In this document: positions 34,868-43,946 of the stretch, one piece after another
Position numbering within the stretch: the first letter of the stretch is position 1
Layout of the letters: each line of letters opens with the position of its first letter
Source of the DNA: Massilia atriviolacea
GTDB lineage: Bacteria > Pseudomonadota > Gammaproteobacteria > Burkholderiales > Burkholderiaceae_D
Assembly: GCF_003953935.1 (NCBI RefSeq)
Contig: NZ_RXLQ01000019.1
Location: forward strand, 78,349-128,527
DNA: 50,179 nucleotides
Direction: 5' to 3'
Translations under genes and position numbers: made by a program
The notes under the pieces: model-generated
Told to the model about the DNA's origin: nothing
What the model saw: the letters and a program-made list of their open reading frames with translations, nothing else
Database searches by the model: none

Positions 34868-35566
34868 TCAGCGGAACAGCGGCTGTGCCTGCTTGCGGCG
34901 GCGCGACATGAAGCCGACCAGGCCCAGGCCGGCCAGCAGCATGGCGTAGGTTTCCGGTTCCGGTACCGGGGTGGTCGGTACTTCGAAGGCGGTCTTGCTG
35001 ACGTCGCGCGCGAAAATCGTCAGGTTGTCGTAGCCGGCCTTGTTGCCGAACAGGGTCAGCGCATTGAAGGTCCAGCTGCCGTTGCTGGTCGCGCCGGCGC
35101 CGATGGTTTCGTTGTCGAACAGGAAGGCCGAGCTGCCCACGCCGCCGTACATGGCGAATACCAGGTCCAGCTTGACGTTGTTCTTCGTGTCGTTGTTGGA
35201 CACGGTCCACGCACCGTGGCGGCTGTCCGACTTGTCGAAGGTGAAGGTCAGGTTGGTGCCCAGCTTGCTGGTGGTGATGGCCACGCCATTGTCGGCACGG
35301 CTGCCGAAGGCGGCGATCGAGGTCCAGCCCTGCTTCGAGCCGTACAGCGCGAAGTCGCTGGCGAAGCCGCCGCTGCCGCCCTTGGTGGCGAACAAGCCCT
35401 GGGGATTGACCAGGAAGGCGTAGTCGACCGCGTCGGCGCCGGCGCCGTTCAGGGTGACGTCGCCCTTGGCGGTATTGCCGCCCCAGGTCGCGTGGGCGCT
35501 CGATGCGAACAGCAGCGACGTGCACAGGGCCGCGCCGATGGTGAAATTCTTAGCAATGTTTTTCAT
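34868..35566 (-). CDS. PEP-CTERM exported protein, paralogue B
   Basis: A 232-residue exported protein, equal in length to paralogue A. It has the signal peptide MKNIAKNFTIGAALCTSLLFASSAHA, the same beta-rich body, and the sorting signal VPEPETYAMLLAGLGLVGFMSRRRKQ. Differences cluster after the signal peptide and in the GAGATSNGSWTFNALTLFG region. The identical length and conserved leader show a tandem duplication. Each copy has its own terminator and upstream block, so they are probably transcribed separately. Confidence 0.88.
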   Translation of the reverse strand: MKNIAKNFTIGAALCTSLLFASSAHATWGGNTAKGDVTLNGAGADAVDYAFLVNPQGLFATKGGSGGFASDFALYGSKQGWTSIAAFGSRADNGVAITTSKLGTNLTFTFDKSDSRHGAWTVSNNDTKNNVKLDLVFAMYGGVGSSAFLFDNETIGAGATSNGSWTFNALTLFGNKAGYDNLTIFARDVSKTAFEVPTTPVPEPETYAMLLAGLGLVGFMSRRRKQAQPLFR

Positions 35567-35673
35567 GTCGTTCCGATGACGGGAGAGTGGAGGAAGAAGC
35601 ATTGCAGGGATGAGGCAGTGCTTAGTGCAAATGCAACAACGGCCCATATCATAACGTAACGACTGCTGTTTTT

Positions 35674-35712
35674 CAAGCAAGAAAGTTATATCGATGCAAT
35701 CTAACTGTTAAA
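35674..35712 (-). promoter_or_regulatory. Conserved upstream block, copy B
   Basis: Matches 34617-34655 at 31 of 39 positions and lies about 110 bases upstream of paralogue B. The shared core is GAAAGTTATAT, followed by a conserved CAAT and AACTG. Confidence 0.55.
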
Positions 35713-35745
35713 CACACAACAGTAGAGGCGATTTATATTTGCAAA

Positions 35746-35772
35746 AAGAAAACGCCAGCGCGAGGCTGGCGT
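35746..35772 (-). terminator. Terminator of the efflux operon
   Basis: ACGCCAGC (35752-35759) and GCTGGCGT (35765-35772) pair across GCGAG. Read on the minus strand a broken T-run (TTTTCTTTTT) follows. It lies about 25 bases beyond the RND pump stop. Confidence 0.85.
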
Positions 35773-35797
35773 GTCGGCTGCCGATGATGGGGCAAGC

Positions 35798-38700
35798 TTA
35801 TTTCGACAGGTCGACCGCCGGCGTGTGGCCGCCAGCCCCCTTGTCCCTGCGCAGGCGCCGCATGCCGCGCTTGAGCAGGTGTTCGAGGTCGTCGATGTAT
35901 GTGAACACGGCCGGCACCACGAGCAAGCTGAGCAGGGTGGAAGTGATCAGCCCGCCGATCACGGCAATCGCCATCGGCGAGCGGAAGCTCGGGTCGGCGC
36001 CCCAGCCCAGCGCCAGCGGCATCATGCCGGCGCCCATGGCGATGGTGGTCATGACGATCGGACGGCTGCGCTTGTGGCAGGCGTCGACCAGGGCATCGAA
36101 GCGGTTCATGCCCGCTTCGCGCGCCAGGATCGCGTAATCGACCAGCAGGATCGAGTTCTTGGTGACGATCCCCATCAGCATGATCAGGCCGATCATGGAC
36201 GGCATCGACAGCGCCTTCCCGGTCAGCAGCAGCGCCACGAAGGCGCCGCCGATCGACAGCGGCAGCGCCGCCAGGATCGTCACCGGCTGCATGAAGTCCT
36301 TGAACAGCAGCACCAGCACGCCGTAGATGCACAGCACCCCGATCAGCATCGCCAGGCCGAAGCTGGCGAACAGCGCCTGCATCTCCTGGGCGTCGCCCAG
36401 TTCCGCGATCTTCACCGAGGCCGGCAGGTTCTGCATCGACGGCAGGGCGCGCGCTTCGTCGTTGACTTCACCGAGCGAGCGGCCGGACAGCTCCACTTCC
36501 AGGGTCACGTTGCGGCTGCGGTTGAGGCGGTCGATCTGCGCCGGTCCGCTTTCCATCGTGATGCTCGCCACGTTCTCCAGCATGACCGGGCCGTTCTTGC
36601 CCGGCACCGTCAGGCGGCCCAGCGCCGCCAGGTCGGCGCGCACCGCGTCCGGCAGCTTGACCCGGATCGGCACCTGGCGCTCGCTCAGGTTCATCTTGGT
36701 CAACGCCGTGTCGTAGTCGCCGGCGGTGGCCACGCGCACCGTCTCGCCGATCGAGGCGGCGGTCACGCCCATGTCGGCCGCCCTGGCAAAGTCGGGACGC
36801 ACGATGATCTCGGGACGCACCAGCGAGGCGCTCGAACTGACATTGCCGATGCCCTTGAGCGTGCGCAGTTCGCGCTCCACCGCCTGCGCCGCGCCGGTCA
36901 GCGCCAGGGGATCTTCGCTGCGCAGCACCAGCTGCATCTTGACGCCGGTATCGGCCGGACCGACGTTGAAGCGGGCGCCGGGGATCTGGTCGAGCCTGGT
37001 GCGGATCTGGCGTTCCAGCTGGTCCATCGATTCCTTGCGGTCGTTGCGGTGCACCGTGGTCAGGGTCAGCACCGCGCGCCGCGCCTCGGCCGAGGCGCCC
37101 GGGGCGAAGGCGTCGCCGCTGGAGCCGCCGCCGATGGAGCTGAAGATGCCGGTGATGCCCGCCACTTCCATCGCCGCCACGCGCGCCCGTTCGGCCACCG
37201 CATGCGTTTCGGCCAGGGTGGAGCCGGGCGGCAGTTCGATGTTGATCATGGTCTGGGCGCGGTCGGCCGGCGGCACGAAGCCGGTCGGCAGCAGCGGCAC
37301 CAGCATGATCGAACCGACAAAGAACAGGGCCGAGGCGATCGCGGTCACCAGGCGGTGGTTCAGGCACCACTTCATGGCCGCCATGTAGCGCGTCATGAGC
37401 CAGCCGTCCTTTTCCTCTTCATGCGGCAGGTCCTTGAGGATGTAGGCCGCCATCATCGGCGTGAGCAGGCGCGCCACCACCAGCGAGGCCAGGATCGCCA
37501 GCACCGCGGTCCAGCCGAACTGCTTGAAGAACAGGCCCGGCACCCCGCCCATGAAGGCGGTCGGCAGGAACACCGCGACCAGCGCGAAGGTGGTGGCGAT
37601 GACGGCCATGCCGATTTCGTCGGCCGCTTCCATGGCCGCCTGCATCGGGGTTTTACCCATGCGCAGGTGGCGCGAAATGTTCTCGATCTCGACGATCGCG
37701 TCGTCCACCAGCACCCCGACCACCAGCGCCAGCGACAGCAGGGTCACGGTGTTGAGCGTGTAGCCGAACAGGTACTGCCCCAGGAAAGCGGGAATCACCG
37801 ACAGCGGCAGCGCGGCCGCGGCCACCAGGGTGGCGCGCCAGTCGCGCAGGAACCACCACACCACCAGTACCGCCAGGATCGCGCCTTCGTACAGCAGCTC
37901 CATCGAGCCGTCGAAGTTTTCTTCCACCGGCTGGGCGTTGTCGATTACTTCCTTGAGCGCCACGTTGGCGTGCGCCGCCTGCAGTTCGGCGACTGCGGCG
38001 CGGGTGCCCTCGGCCACCTTGGTTTCGCTGGCGCCCTTGGTGCGGAAGATTTCGAAGCCGACCACGCGCTTGCCATCCTGCTCGGCCAGCGCACGCGGCT
38101 CGGCCACGGTGTCGGTCACTGTCGCGATCTGGTCCAGGCGCACGCGCCGTCCGTCAGGCAGCGGAATATCCATGGCCGCCAGTTCGCCCGCCGTCTGCAC
38201 GGTGGCGATGGTGCGCACCGACTGCTCGGCGCCGGAGACGTCGCCGCGTCCGCCCGGCGCTTCGCGCTGCACGTTGCGCAACTGGCGCGACACGTCCACC
38301 GCCGCCACCTGCAAGGCCGCCATGCGCGCATCGTCGAGTTCCACGCGAATCTCGCGCGTCACGCCGCCCACGCGCTTGACCGAACCGACGCCCGGCACAT
38401 TGAGCAGCCGCTTGGCGACCGTGTTGTCGACGAACCAGCTCAGTTCCTGGTCGTCCAGCGGCACACCGCCCTTGCCCGGCGCCGCGTTGGCGGTGTAGGT
38501 CAGGATCACGCGTCCGGCGGTGGACACCTTGGTCACGGTCGGGTCGCGCATTTCGGCGGGCAGGTCGGCCTTGACCCGCGCCACCGCGTCGCGCACATCG
38601 TTCACGCCTTCCGAGATGTTTTTTTCGAGGATGAATTCGACCGTCACCGTGGCCACGCCATCGAGTACGCGCGTGGAGATGTTCTTCACGCCTTGCAGGG

Positions 38701-38917
38701 TGGCGACCGAATCCTCGATCTTGCGCGCCACTTCGGTTTCCAGCTGCGCCGGCGCGGCGCCGTCGAGCGTGGCGGTGACGGTCACGATCGGCAGTTCGAT
38801 GTCCGGGAAGTCCTGCACCGCGTTGGCCCGGTAGGCCAGCAGGCCGGCCAGGGTCAGCAACACGAACAGCATGATCGCCGGTATCGGGTTCTTGATCGAC
38901 AGGGATGAAAAATTCAT
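35798..38917 (-). CDS. RND efflux transporter, inner-membrane pump (HAE1 family)
   Basis: Proton-driven inner-membrane pump of a tripartite efflux system; 1039 residues, the usual AcrB/MdtB-type length. The first helix follows MNFSSLSIKNPIPAIMLFVLL. The proton-relay aspartates are in VVGVLVDDAIVEIENISRH, and the lysine partner in MGIVTKNSILLVDYA. Two large periplasmic loops are present, each with ACR_tran features. It is the last gene of a minus-strand operon, 9 bases after the adaptor. Substrate cannot be read from sequence. Confidence 0.95.
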   Translation of the reverse strand: MNFSSLSIKNPIPAIMLFVLLTLAGLLAYRANAVQDFPDIELPIVTVTATLDGAAPAQLETEVARKIEDSVATLQGVKNISTRVLDGVATVTVEFILEKNISEGVNDVRDAVARVKADLPAEMRDPTVTKVSTAGRVILTYTANAAPGKGGVPLDDQELSWFVDNTVAKRLLNVPGVGSVKRVGGVTREIRVELDDARMAALQVAAVDVSRQLRNVQREAPGGRGDVSGAEQSVRTIATVQTAGELAAMDIPLPDGRRVRLDQIATVTDTVAEPRALAEQDGKRVVGFEIFRTKGASETKVAEGTRAAVAELQAAHANVALKEVIDNAQPVEENFDGSMELLYEGAILAVLVVWWFLRDWRATLVAAAALPLSVIPAFLGQYLFGYTLNTVTLLSLALVVGVLVDDAIVEIENISRHLRMGKTPMQAAMEAADEIGMAVIATTFALVAVFLPTAFMGGVPGLFFKQFGWTAVLAILASLVVARLLTPMMAAYILKDLPHEEEKDGWLMTRYMAAMKWCLNHRLVTAIASALFFVGSIMLVPLLPTGFVPPADRAQTMINIELPPGSTLAETHAVAERARVAAMEVAGITGIFSSIGGGSSGDAFAPGASAEARRAVLTLTTVHRNDRKESMDQLERQIRTRLDQIPGARFNVGPADTGVKMQLVLRSEDPLALTGAAQAVERELRTLKGIGNVSSSASLVRPEIIVRPDFARAADMGVTAASIGETVRVATAGDYDTALTKMNLSERQVPIRVKLPDAVRADLAALGRLTVPGKNGPVMLENVASITMESGPAQIDRLNRSRNVTLEVELSGRSLGEVNDEARALPSMQNLPASVKIAELGDAQEMQALFASFGLAMLIGVLCIYGVLVLLFKDFMQPVTILAALPLSIGGAFVALLLTGKALSMPSMIGLIMLMGIVTKNSILLVDYAILAREAGMNRFDALVDACHKRSRPIVMTTIAMGAGMMPLALGWGADPSFRSPMAIAVIGGLITSTLLSLLVVPAVFTYIDDLEHLLKRGMRRLRRDKGAGGHTPAVDLSK

Positions 38918-38926
38918 GGTGGTTCC

Positions 38927-40105
38927 TTATTTGGCCGCAGTGGCCGGCTTGCTGGCCGGTGCGGTCGCTGCGACATTGCGTACCAGGTCGCCCTCGTTCA
39001 AAAAGCCGGCGCCGCTGACCACGACCACCGCGTCGGCGCTCAAGCCCTTGGTCACTTCGATGCGGTCGCCCAGGCGCCGTCCCGGCTGCACCTTGAGCTG
39101 GCTGACGCGGCTATCCTGGTTCAGGCGGAACACGTAGCTGAAGCCGTCGCGCACCACCACCGCCTGCTGCGGCACGGTCATGGCGTCCGAGGTGCCCAGT
39201 TCGAACTGGCCGCTGGCGAACATGCCGGCCTTGAACGGCGCATTCGCGCCGACGCTCTGGGGCAGGTCCACGTACACCAGCGCGGAGCGGGTCTGCGGGT
39301 CGATGGTCGGCGCGATCATGCGCACCTTGCCGGTCAGTTCGCTGCCGTTGGCCGCCTTGACCACGGCGCTGGTGCCGGGCTTGAGGCGCGCCAGTTCGGC
39401 CGCCGTGACTTCGGCGCGCCATTCCAGGCGGCCCTGGCGGATCATGCGGAACAGCTCCGTGCCCACGCCCACCACCGAGCCGACGGTGGCGCTGCGCGCC
39501 GAAATCACTCCATCGTCGGGCGCCACCACCTGCGTGTATTTCAGGCGCAGCTGCTGCGACGACAGGGCCGCCTTGGCCGAGGCGATGCGCGCCCTGGCGG
39601 TCTGCTCGGCCGTCTTGTACTGGCTGATCTGCTGGGCCGAGAGCGCACCCGAATTTTCCAGCGTGCGCGCACGCGCCGCGTTGGCCACCGCCTCGGCGGC
39701 ATTCGCCTCGGCTTCCAGCAGGGCCGCGCGCGCCTGCGCCACGTCGGCGTTGACGGTGTCCGCCGAGAACACGGCCAGCACCTGGCCCTTCTTGACGATG
39801 TCGCCGACGTTGACTTTCACATCGGTCAGGCGCAGGCCGCCCGACTCGCTGCCGATCACCGCCTCCTGCCAGGCGGCCACGTTGCCGTTGGCGCCCAGCT
39901 TGATCGCCAGGGTGGCCGGCGACGGTTTGGTGGTGGTGACGGTGAGCGCCGGCTTCGGCGCCGCGTCCTTCTTGTCGTCGGCCGCCATCGAGTCGGGCGC
40001 GATGGCCAGCATGCCGCCCGTTGCCAGCAGCAGGGCGCCGGCCACCAGCGCGGCGGCCGGCTTCAGTTTGAGCTTGTTCACAGTGTCGTTGATCTTGTTG
40101 TTCAT
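38927..40105 (-). CDS. RND efflux periplasmic adaptor (MFP)
   Basis: Membrane-fusion protein linking the pump to the outer-membrane channel; 392 residues. An N-terminal hydrophobic segment (about 14-36) acts as signal or anchor. The HlyD/biotin-lipoyl motif is split around a long helical hairpin of Ala-rich repeats (ADVAQARAALLEAEANAAEAVANAA, and the return helix ending KYTQVVAPDDGVISAR). The beta-barrel and membrane-proximal domains follow. The C-terminal tail is Ala/Pro/Lys-rich. It lies 30 bases after the channel gene. Confidence 0.93.
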   Translation of the reverse strand: MNNKINDTVNKLKLKPAAALVAGALLLATGGMLAIAPDSMAADDKKDAAPKPALTVTTTKPSPATLAIKLGANGNVAAWQEAVIGSESGGLRLTDVKVNVGDIVKKGQVLAVFSADTVNADVAQARAALLEAEANAAEAVANAARARTLENSGALSAQQISQYKTAEQTARARIASAKAALSSQQLRLKYTQVVAPDDGVISARSATVGSVVGVGTELFRMIRQGRLEWRAEVTAAELARLKPGTSAVVKAANGSELTGKVRMIAPTIDPQTRSALVYVDLPQSVGANAPFKAGMFASGQFELGTSDAMTVPQQAVVVRDGFSYVFRLNQDSRVSQLKVQPGRRLGDRIEVTKGLSADAVVVVSGAGFLNEGDLVRNVAATAPASKPATAAK

Positions 40106-40135
40106 GGTCGTTTATCCGTAGTCGTGTCGGGGCGG

Positions 40136-41521
40136 TCAGTTCGGGGTGGCGGTCCAGCCGCCGCCGGCGGCGCGGTACAGGGCCACCGAGGCGGCGCTGC
40201 GTTCGCGCTGCAAGGTCACCACCGCATTCTCCGCGGCCAGGCGCGTGCGGCGCGCGTCTTCCAGTTCGAGCAGGCTGCCCAGTCCATTCTTGTAGCGGTC
40301 TTCGGCGGCGCGAAACGCCACCCGGTAGCCGTCCAGCGACACCTGCGCGTCGGCGCTGCGCTCGGCCGCGCTGTTCAGGTTCACCAGCGCCTGTTCGACT
40401 TCGCTCACGGCGCGCCGCGCGCTGGCGCGGTACGAGACCACCGCCGCGTCGTAGCGCGCCTTGGCCGCGTCCACATTGGCGCTGCGCCGGCCGCCGTCGA
40501 AAATCGGCAAGGTCAGCGCCAGCGGGCCGATGCTCCAGGTATCGAACTGGCTGTTCTCGCCGCCGCTGCTGCGCAGATTCGCCCTGCCGATGGAACCTTG
40601 CAGCGACAGGCGCGGATAGCGCTGCGCCTGCGCGCTGCCCACCTCGAAACTGGCGGCCGCCACTTCGCGTTCGGCGCTAAACACGTCGGGACGCTGGGCC
40701 AGCACCTGCGCCGGCAGGGCCGCGATGGCGGGCGCCGGCGGCGCCGCCGGCGTGCCGGCCAGCAGGCGCGCGCGCAGCTCGGGTTCGTCGATCGCGGTCA
40801 GTGCCACCAGGGTCTTGATGTCGATGTCGCACAGGGCGCGCTGCAAGGTGGCGCGGCTCTTGCTTTCGGCGGCGCTGGCGCGCGCCAGCGCCGCCGTGGC
40901 GGGCGCCTGGAAGCCGGCATCGGCCGACAGTCCGGTCAGGCGCGCCGTGTCCTCGCGCGAGGCGGCGTCCAGGCGCGCCACCGCCAGCAGCTGCTCGCAC
41001 GAGCGCAGGCTGTAATACTGGTTCGCCACTTCGGCCGCCACCGCCACGCGCGCGTCGTGCCAGTTGGCGCGCGCGCCGGCCAGGCGTTCCTCGGCCGCGT
41101 TGCGGGTGGCGCGGCCGCCGCCGAACAGGTCGATCTCCCAGGCGCTTTGCAGGCCGCCCTGGCTGGTGGTGCCGATCGGCTGGGCGGCTTGCTGGTTGGC
41201 GCGGCTCACGCTCGCCGCCGCGTCCAGGGTCGGCGCCAGCGCGGCGCCGGCGGCGACGCGGTCGGCGCGCGACTGCACGATGCGCGAACGCGCCGTGGCC
41301 ACGTTGGGGCTGGCCGTCTGCGCCGCCTCGACCAGCTGCGCCAGCAGCGGGTCGCCCTGCTCGCGCCACCAGTTGGCGAGGTCGGTCAGGCTGCCGTTGT
41401 GCGGCAGCGGCGTCTGCCACTGCGGCGGCACCGGCGCCTCGGTCCTGGTCGGCGGCGCCGTCGTGCACGCTCCCAGCGTCAGCGGCAGCAGGGCCGCACT
41501 CAGTACATGGACGATCTTCAT
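40136..41521 (-). CDS. Outer-membrane efflux lipoprotein (NodT family)
   Basis: TolC-like outer-membrane channel of 461 residues. The signal peptide MKIVHVLSAALLPLTLGAC ends in a lipobox (LGAC). Two OEP repeats are seen: WEIDLFGGGRATRNAAEERLAGARANW in the first, and ALTLPIFDGGRRSANVDAAKARYDAAVVSY in the second. The start overlaps the stop of the TetR gene (ATGA), so regulator and channel are translationally coupled. Confidence 0.93.
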   Translation of the reverse strand: MKIVHVLSAALLPLTLGACTTAPPTRTEAPVPPQWQTPLPHNGSLTDLANWWREQGDPLLAQLVEAAQTASPNVATARSRIVQSRADRVAAGAALAPTLDAAASVSRANQQAAQPIGTTSQGGLQSAWEIDLFGGGRATRNAAEERLAGARANWHDARVAVAAEVANQYYSLRSCEQLLAVARLDAASREDTARLTGLSADAGFQAPATAALARASAAESKSRATLQRALCDIDIKTLVALTAIDEPELRARLLAGTPAAPPAPAIAALPAQVLAQRPDVFSAEREVAAASFEVGSAQAQRYPRLSLQGSIGRANLRSSGGENSQFDTWSIGPLALTLPIFDGGRRSANVDAAKARYDAAVVSYRASARRAVSEVEQALVNLNSAAERSADAQVSLDGYRVAFRAAEDRYKNGLGSLLELEDARRTRLAAENAVVTLQRERSAASVALYRAAGGGWTATPN

Positions 41522-42231
41522 GCTTTCTTCTTTCGTGGCTTTGTAATCGGTTGGGCGGTGGCCGTACGGCGCACCAGTTCGGCGTTGACCATCGCTTCGC
41601 CGTAGTCGACCAGGCGCGCCATCCAGGCATCGATGGCGGCGTCGTTTTCCAGCAGGTGCGGGTTGATGCGGTCGATCACGTCGCGCGTGACCATCAGCTG
41701 CACCGCCAGGCCGACCACCGAGAAGGCCAGGCGCTGCAGGTCGTCGTCCGGCGCGGCCAGGCCCAGGTGGCGGCCCAGCACCATCACCAGCGCCGCGTGG
41801 GCCGGCTTGATGCCGTTGTCGATTTCCTCGTCCCACACCCCGGTGGGCTCGAGCATCTCGCGAAACCACAGCCGCATCGACAGGCGCGCCAGGTCGCCGC
41901 GTTTCAGGTCGGCCATCATGATCCCGTAGAAGCCTTCGAGCGTTTCGCGCAGGGTGGCGTCGCTGGCGGTGAAGGCGTCCAGGTCGTGGTCGCAGCCGGG
42001 CGAGGGCTCGGTAAAGGCGGCCCGGTACAGGCCCGCCTTGTCGCCGAAGTAATAACTGATCGAGGCGATGTTGGTGCCGGCGGCCAGCGCGATCTCGCGC
42101 GTGGAGGTCTTGGCGAAGCCCTGCTCGGCGAACAGGCGGATCGCCGCCAGCAGCAGCCGCTCGCGCGACTGCGCGCCGTCCGAGCGCGTGCGGCGCGCTT
42201 CGTCGGCCAATACAGTGGGTGTTTTTTCCAT
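41518..42231 (-). CDS. TetR family regulator, CecR-like, of the efflux operon
   Basis: A 237-residue repressor with an N-terminal TetR helix-turn-helix (RLLLAAIRLFAEQGFAKTSTREIALAAGTNIASISYYFGDKAGLYRAAF) and a C-terminal domain like CecR/YbiH (DUF1956): RLSMRLWFREMLEPTGVWDEEI, then AFSVVGLAVQLMVTRDVIDRI. In E. coli CecR sits at the head of an efflux cluster, as here. It is first in the operon tetR-channel-adaptor-pump, so it probably controls its own transcript. A basic tail ends PRKKKA. Confidence 0.92.
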   Translation of the reverse strand: MEKTPTVLADEARRTRSDGAQSRERLLLAAIRLFAEQGFAKTSTREIALAAGTNIASISYYFGDKAGLYRAAFTEPSPGCDHDLDAFTASDATLRETLEGFYGIMMADLKRGDLARLSMRLWFREMLEPTGVWDEEIDNGIKPAHAALVMVLGRHLGLAAPDDDLQRLAFSVVGLAVQLMVTRDVIDRINPHLLENDAAIDAWMARLVDYGEAMVNAELVRRTATAQPITKPRKKKA

Positions 42232-42254
42232 GCCGCGATTTAATCACGAAAATC

Positions 42255-42292
42255 AAACGATTGATATAACTAAAGCGTTCGTTTTAACTAAA
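42255..42292. promoter_or_regulatory. Candidate operator of the TetR regulator
   Basis: AAACGA (42255-42260) and TCGTTT (42279-42284) form an inverted pair 18 bases apart. TAACTAAA also occurs twice as a direct repeat (42267-42274 and 42285-42292) with the same period of 18. The A+T-rich stretch lies between the TetR gene and the divergent DUF1800 gene, whose candidate -10 (TACAAT, 42305-42310) is next to it. A regulator bound here could affect both directions. Confidence 0.5.
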
Positions 42293-42422
42293 CGGCGCCA
42301 ACTTTACAATCGGCTTACATTGGAGGCCTTCTTGCATGCAAATCAACGGGAACTTTTTGCCCGTGTCGGCGCAATACCTGCAAGGCGCGGATCTGCCCCG
42401 CCACTTTTCGATCGGCTTGCCC

Positions 42423-43934
42423 ATGAAACGCTACCTGTTGCTCCTGATCGCCGCCGCCCTGGCCGGGGCGCACGCCGAGCCGGCGCCGCCGACACCCGCC
42501 CGGCAAGCCGCGCACGTGCTGAACCGCCTGGCCTTCGGTCCCGCGCCGGGCGACCTGGAACGCGTGAGCCGTATCGGCGTGCGCGCCTGGATCGACAGCC
42601 AGCTCGCGCCCGAATCCATGGCCTTGCCGGGGGCGCTGAGCGAGCGCCTGGCCGGCCTGGAAACGCCCAACCGCAGCGCCGGCGCCACCCTGGCCGAATT
42701 CGAGGATGCGCGCCGCAACGCGCTACCCGACGCGCGCGATAAGGCTCCGGACGCCCTGGCCGAGCGCCGCGCACGGGTGGCCCGCATCGCCCGCGAAACG
42801 GCCGAAGCGCGCCTGCTGCGCGCCATCCAGAGCCCGCGCCAGCTGGAAGAAGTGATGGTCGACTTCTGGTTCAACCACTTCAACGTGGCCGCCTCCAAGG
42901 GCAATGTGCAGGCACTGGTCGCCAGCTACGAGCGCGATGCGATCCGGCCCTATGTGTTCGGCTCCTTCCGCCAGCTGCTCGGCGCGACCGCCAAACATCC
43001 GGCCATGCTGTACTACCTCGACAATTACCTGTCCGCCGCGCCCGCGCCGGCCAGGGCCAAGGGCCGCGCGCGCGGCCTGAGCGAAAACTACGCGCGCGAA
43101 CTGATGGAACTGCACACCCTCGGCGTGGATGGCGGCTACAGCCAGCGCGACGTGACCGAACTGGCGCGCATGCTCACCGGCTGGACCTACGACCAGCGCG
43201 CCCTCATCGGCGAAGACCAGCTGTTTCGCTTCGACCCGAAGCGCCACGACCAGGGCGCCAAGACCTGGCTGGGGCGCGCGGTGGCGCCGGACGGCCAGCA
43301 GGAAGGCGAGATGGCGCTCGACGTGCTGGCCGTGCATCCGGCCACGGCGCGCCACCTGAGCTACAAGCTGGCCCAGTATTTCGTGCGCGACGATCCGCCG
43401 CCGGCCCTGGTCGAGCGCCTGGCGCGTACCTGGCAAGGCAACGGCGGCGACATCCGCGGGGTGCTGCGCGTGCTGTTCGCCAGCGAGGAATTCATGGCGC
43501 CGGCCAATGTCGGCGCCAAGTTCAAGACGCCGTATCAATATGTGGTGTCGGCGGTGCGCGCCAGCGCCACGCCGCCGGGCGAGATCGGCCCGCTGCTCGG
43601 CGCCATGACCCAGCTGGGCATGCCGCTGTACGGCTGCCAGACCCCGGACGGCTACAAGAATACCGAGGCGGCCTGGATGAACCCCCACGCGCTGACCCGG
43701 CGCATCGTGTTCGCCAGCGCGCTTGGCGCGGGGCGGCTGGCGCTGGCCAAGGGCGCGCCGGTGGTGGCGCTGGAAGACGCCAGTTCCGTGACCCCGGCGC
43801 CGCTCGACCCGCTGCTCCTGGCGTCGACCCTGGGCGCGTCCGTGTCCCCGCGCACGCAGGAGCTGGTGGCGGCCAGCCCGGTCGCCCTGCGCGCGGCGAT
43901 GCTGCTCGGCGGCCCCGATTTCATGCAGCGCTAA
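42423..43934 (+). CDS. DUF1800 domain exported protein
   Basis: A 503-residue exported protein with signal peptide MKRYLLLLIAAALAGAHA and the DUF1800 layout: HVLNRLAFGPAPGDLERV near the start, MVDFWFNHFNVAASKGNVQ, ENYARELMELHTLGVDGGYSQRDVTELARMLTGW, and the C-terminal MTQLGMPLYGCQTPDGYKNTEAAWMNP. Function is unknown; such genes nearly always pair with a DUF1501 gene, as here. I chose the start at the signal peptide, although an upstream in-frame ATG (42336) has the better ribosome site (GGAGG, 9 bases away) and would add 29 residues. Confidence 0.9.
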   Translation: MKRYLLLLIAAALAGAHAEPAPPTPARQAAHVLNRLAFGPAPGDLERVSRIGVRAWIDSQLAPESMALPGALSERLAGLETPNRSAGATLAEFEDARRNALPDARDKAPDALAERRARVARIARETAEARLLRAIQSPRQLEEVMVDFWFNHFNVAASKGNVQALVASYERDAIRPYVFGSFRQLLGATAKHPAMLYYLDNYLSAAPAPARAKGRARGLSENYARELMELHTLGVDGGYSQRDVTELARMLTGWTYDQRALIGEDQLFRFDPKRHDQGAKTWLGRAVAPDGQQEGEMALDVLAVHPATARHLSYKLAQYFVRDDPPPALVERLARTWQGNGGDIRGVLRVLFASEEFMAPANVGAKFKTPYQYVVSAVRASATPPGEIGPLLGAMTQLGMPLYGCQTPDGYKNTEAAWMNPHALTRRIVFASALGAGRLALAKGAPVVALEDASSVTPAPLDPLLLASTLGASVSPRTQELVAASPVALRAAMLLGGPDFMQR

Positions 43935-43946
43935 CTGGAGAAACGC

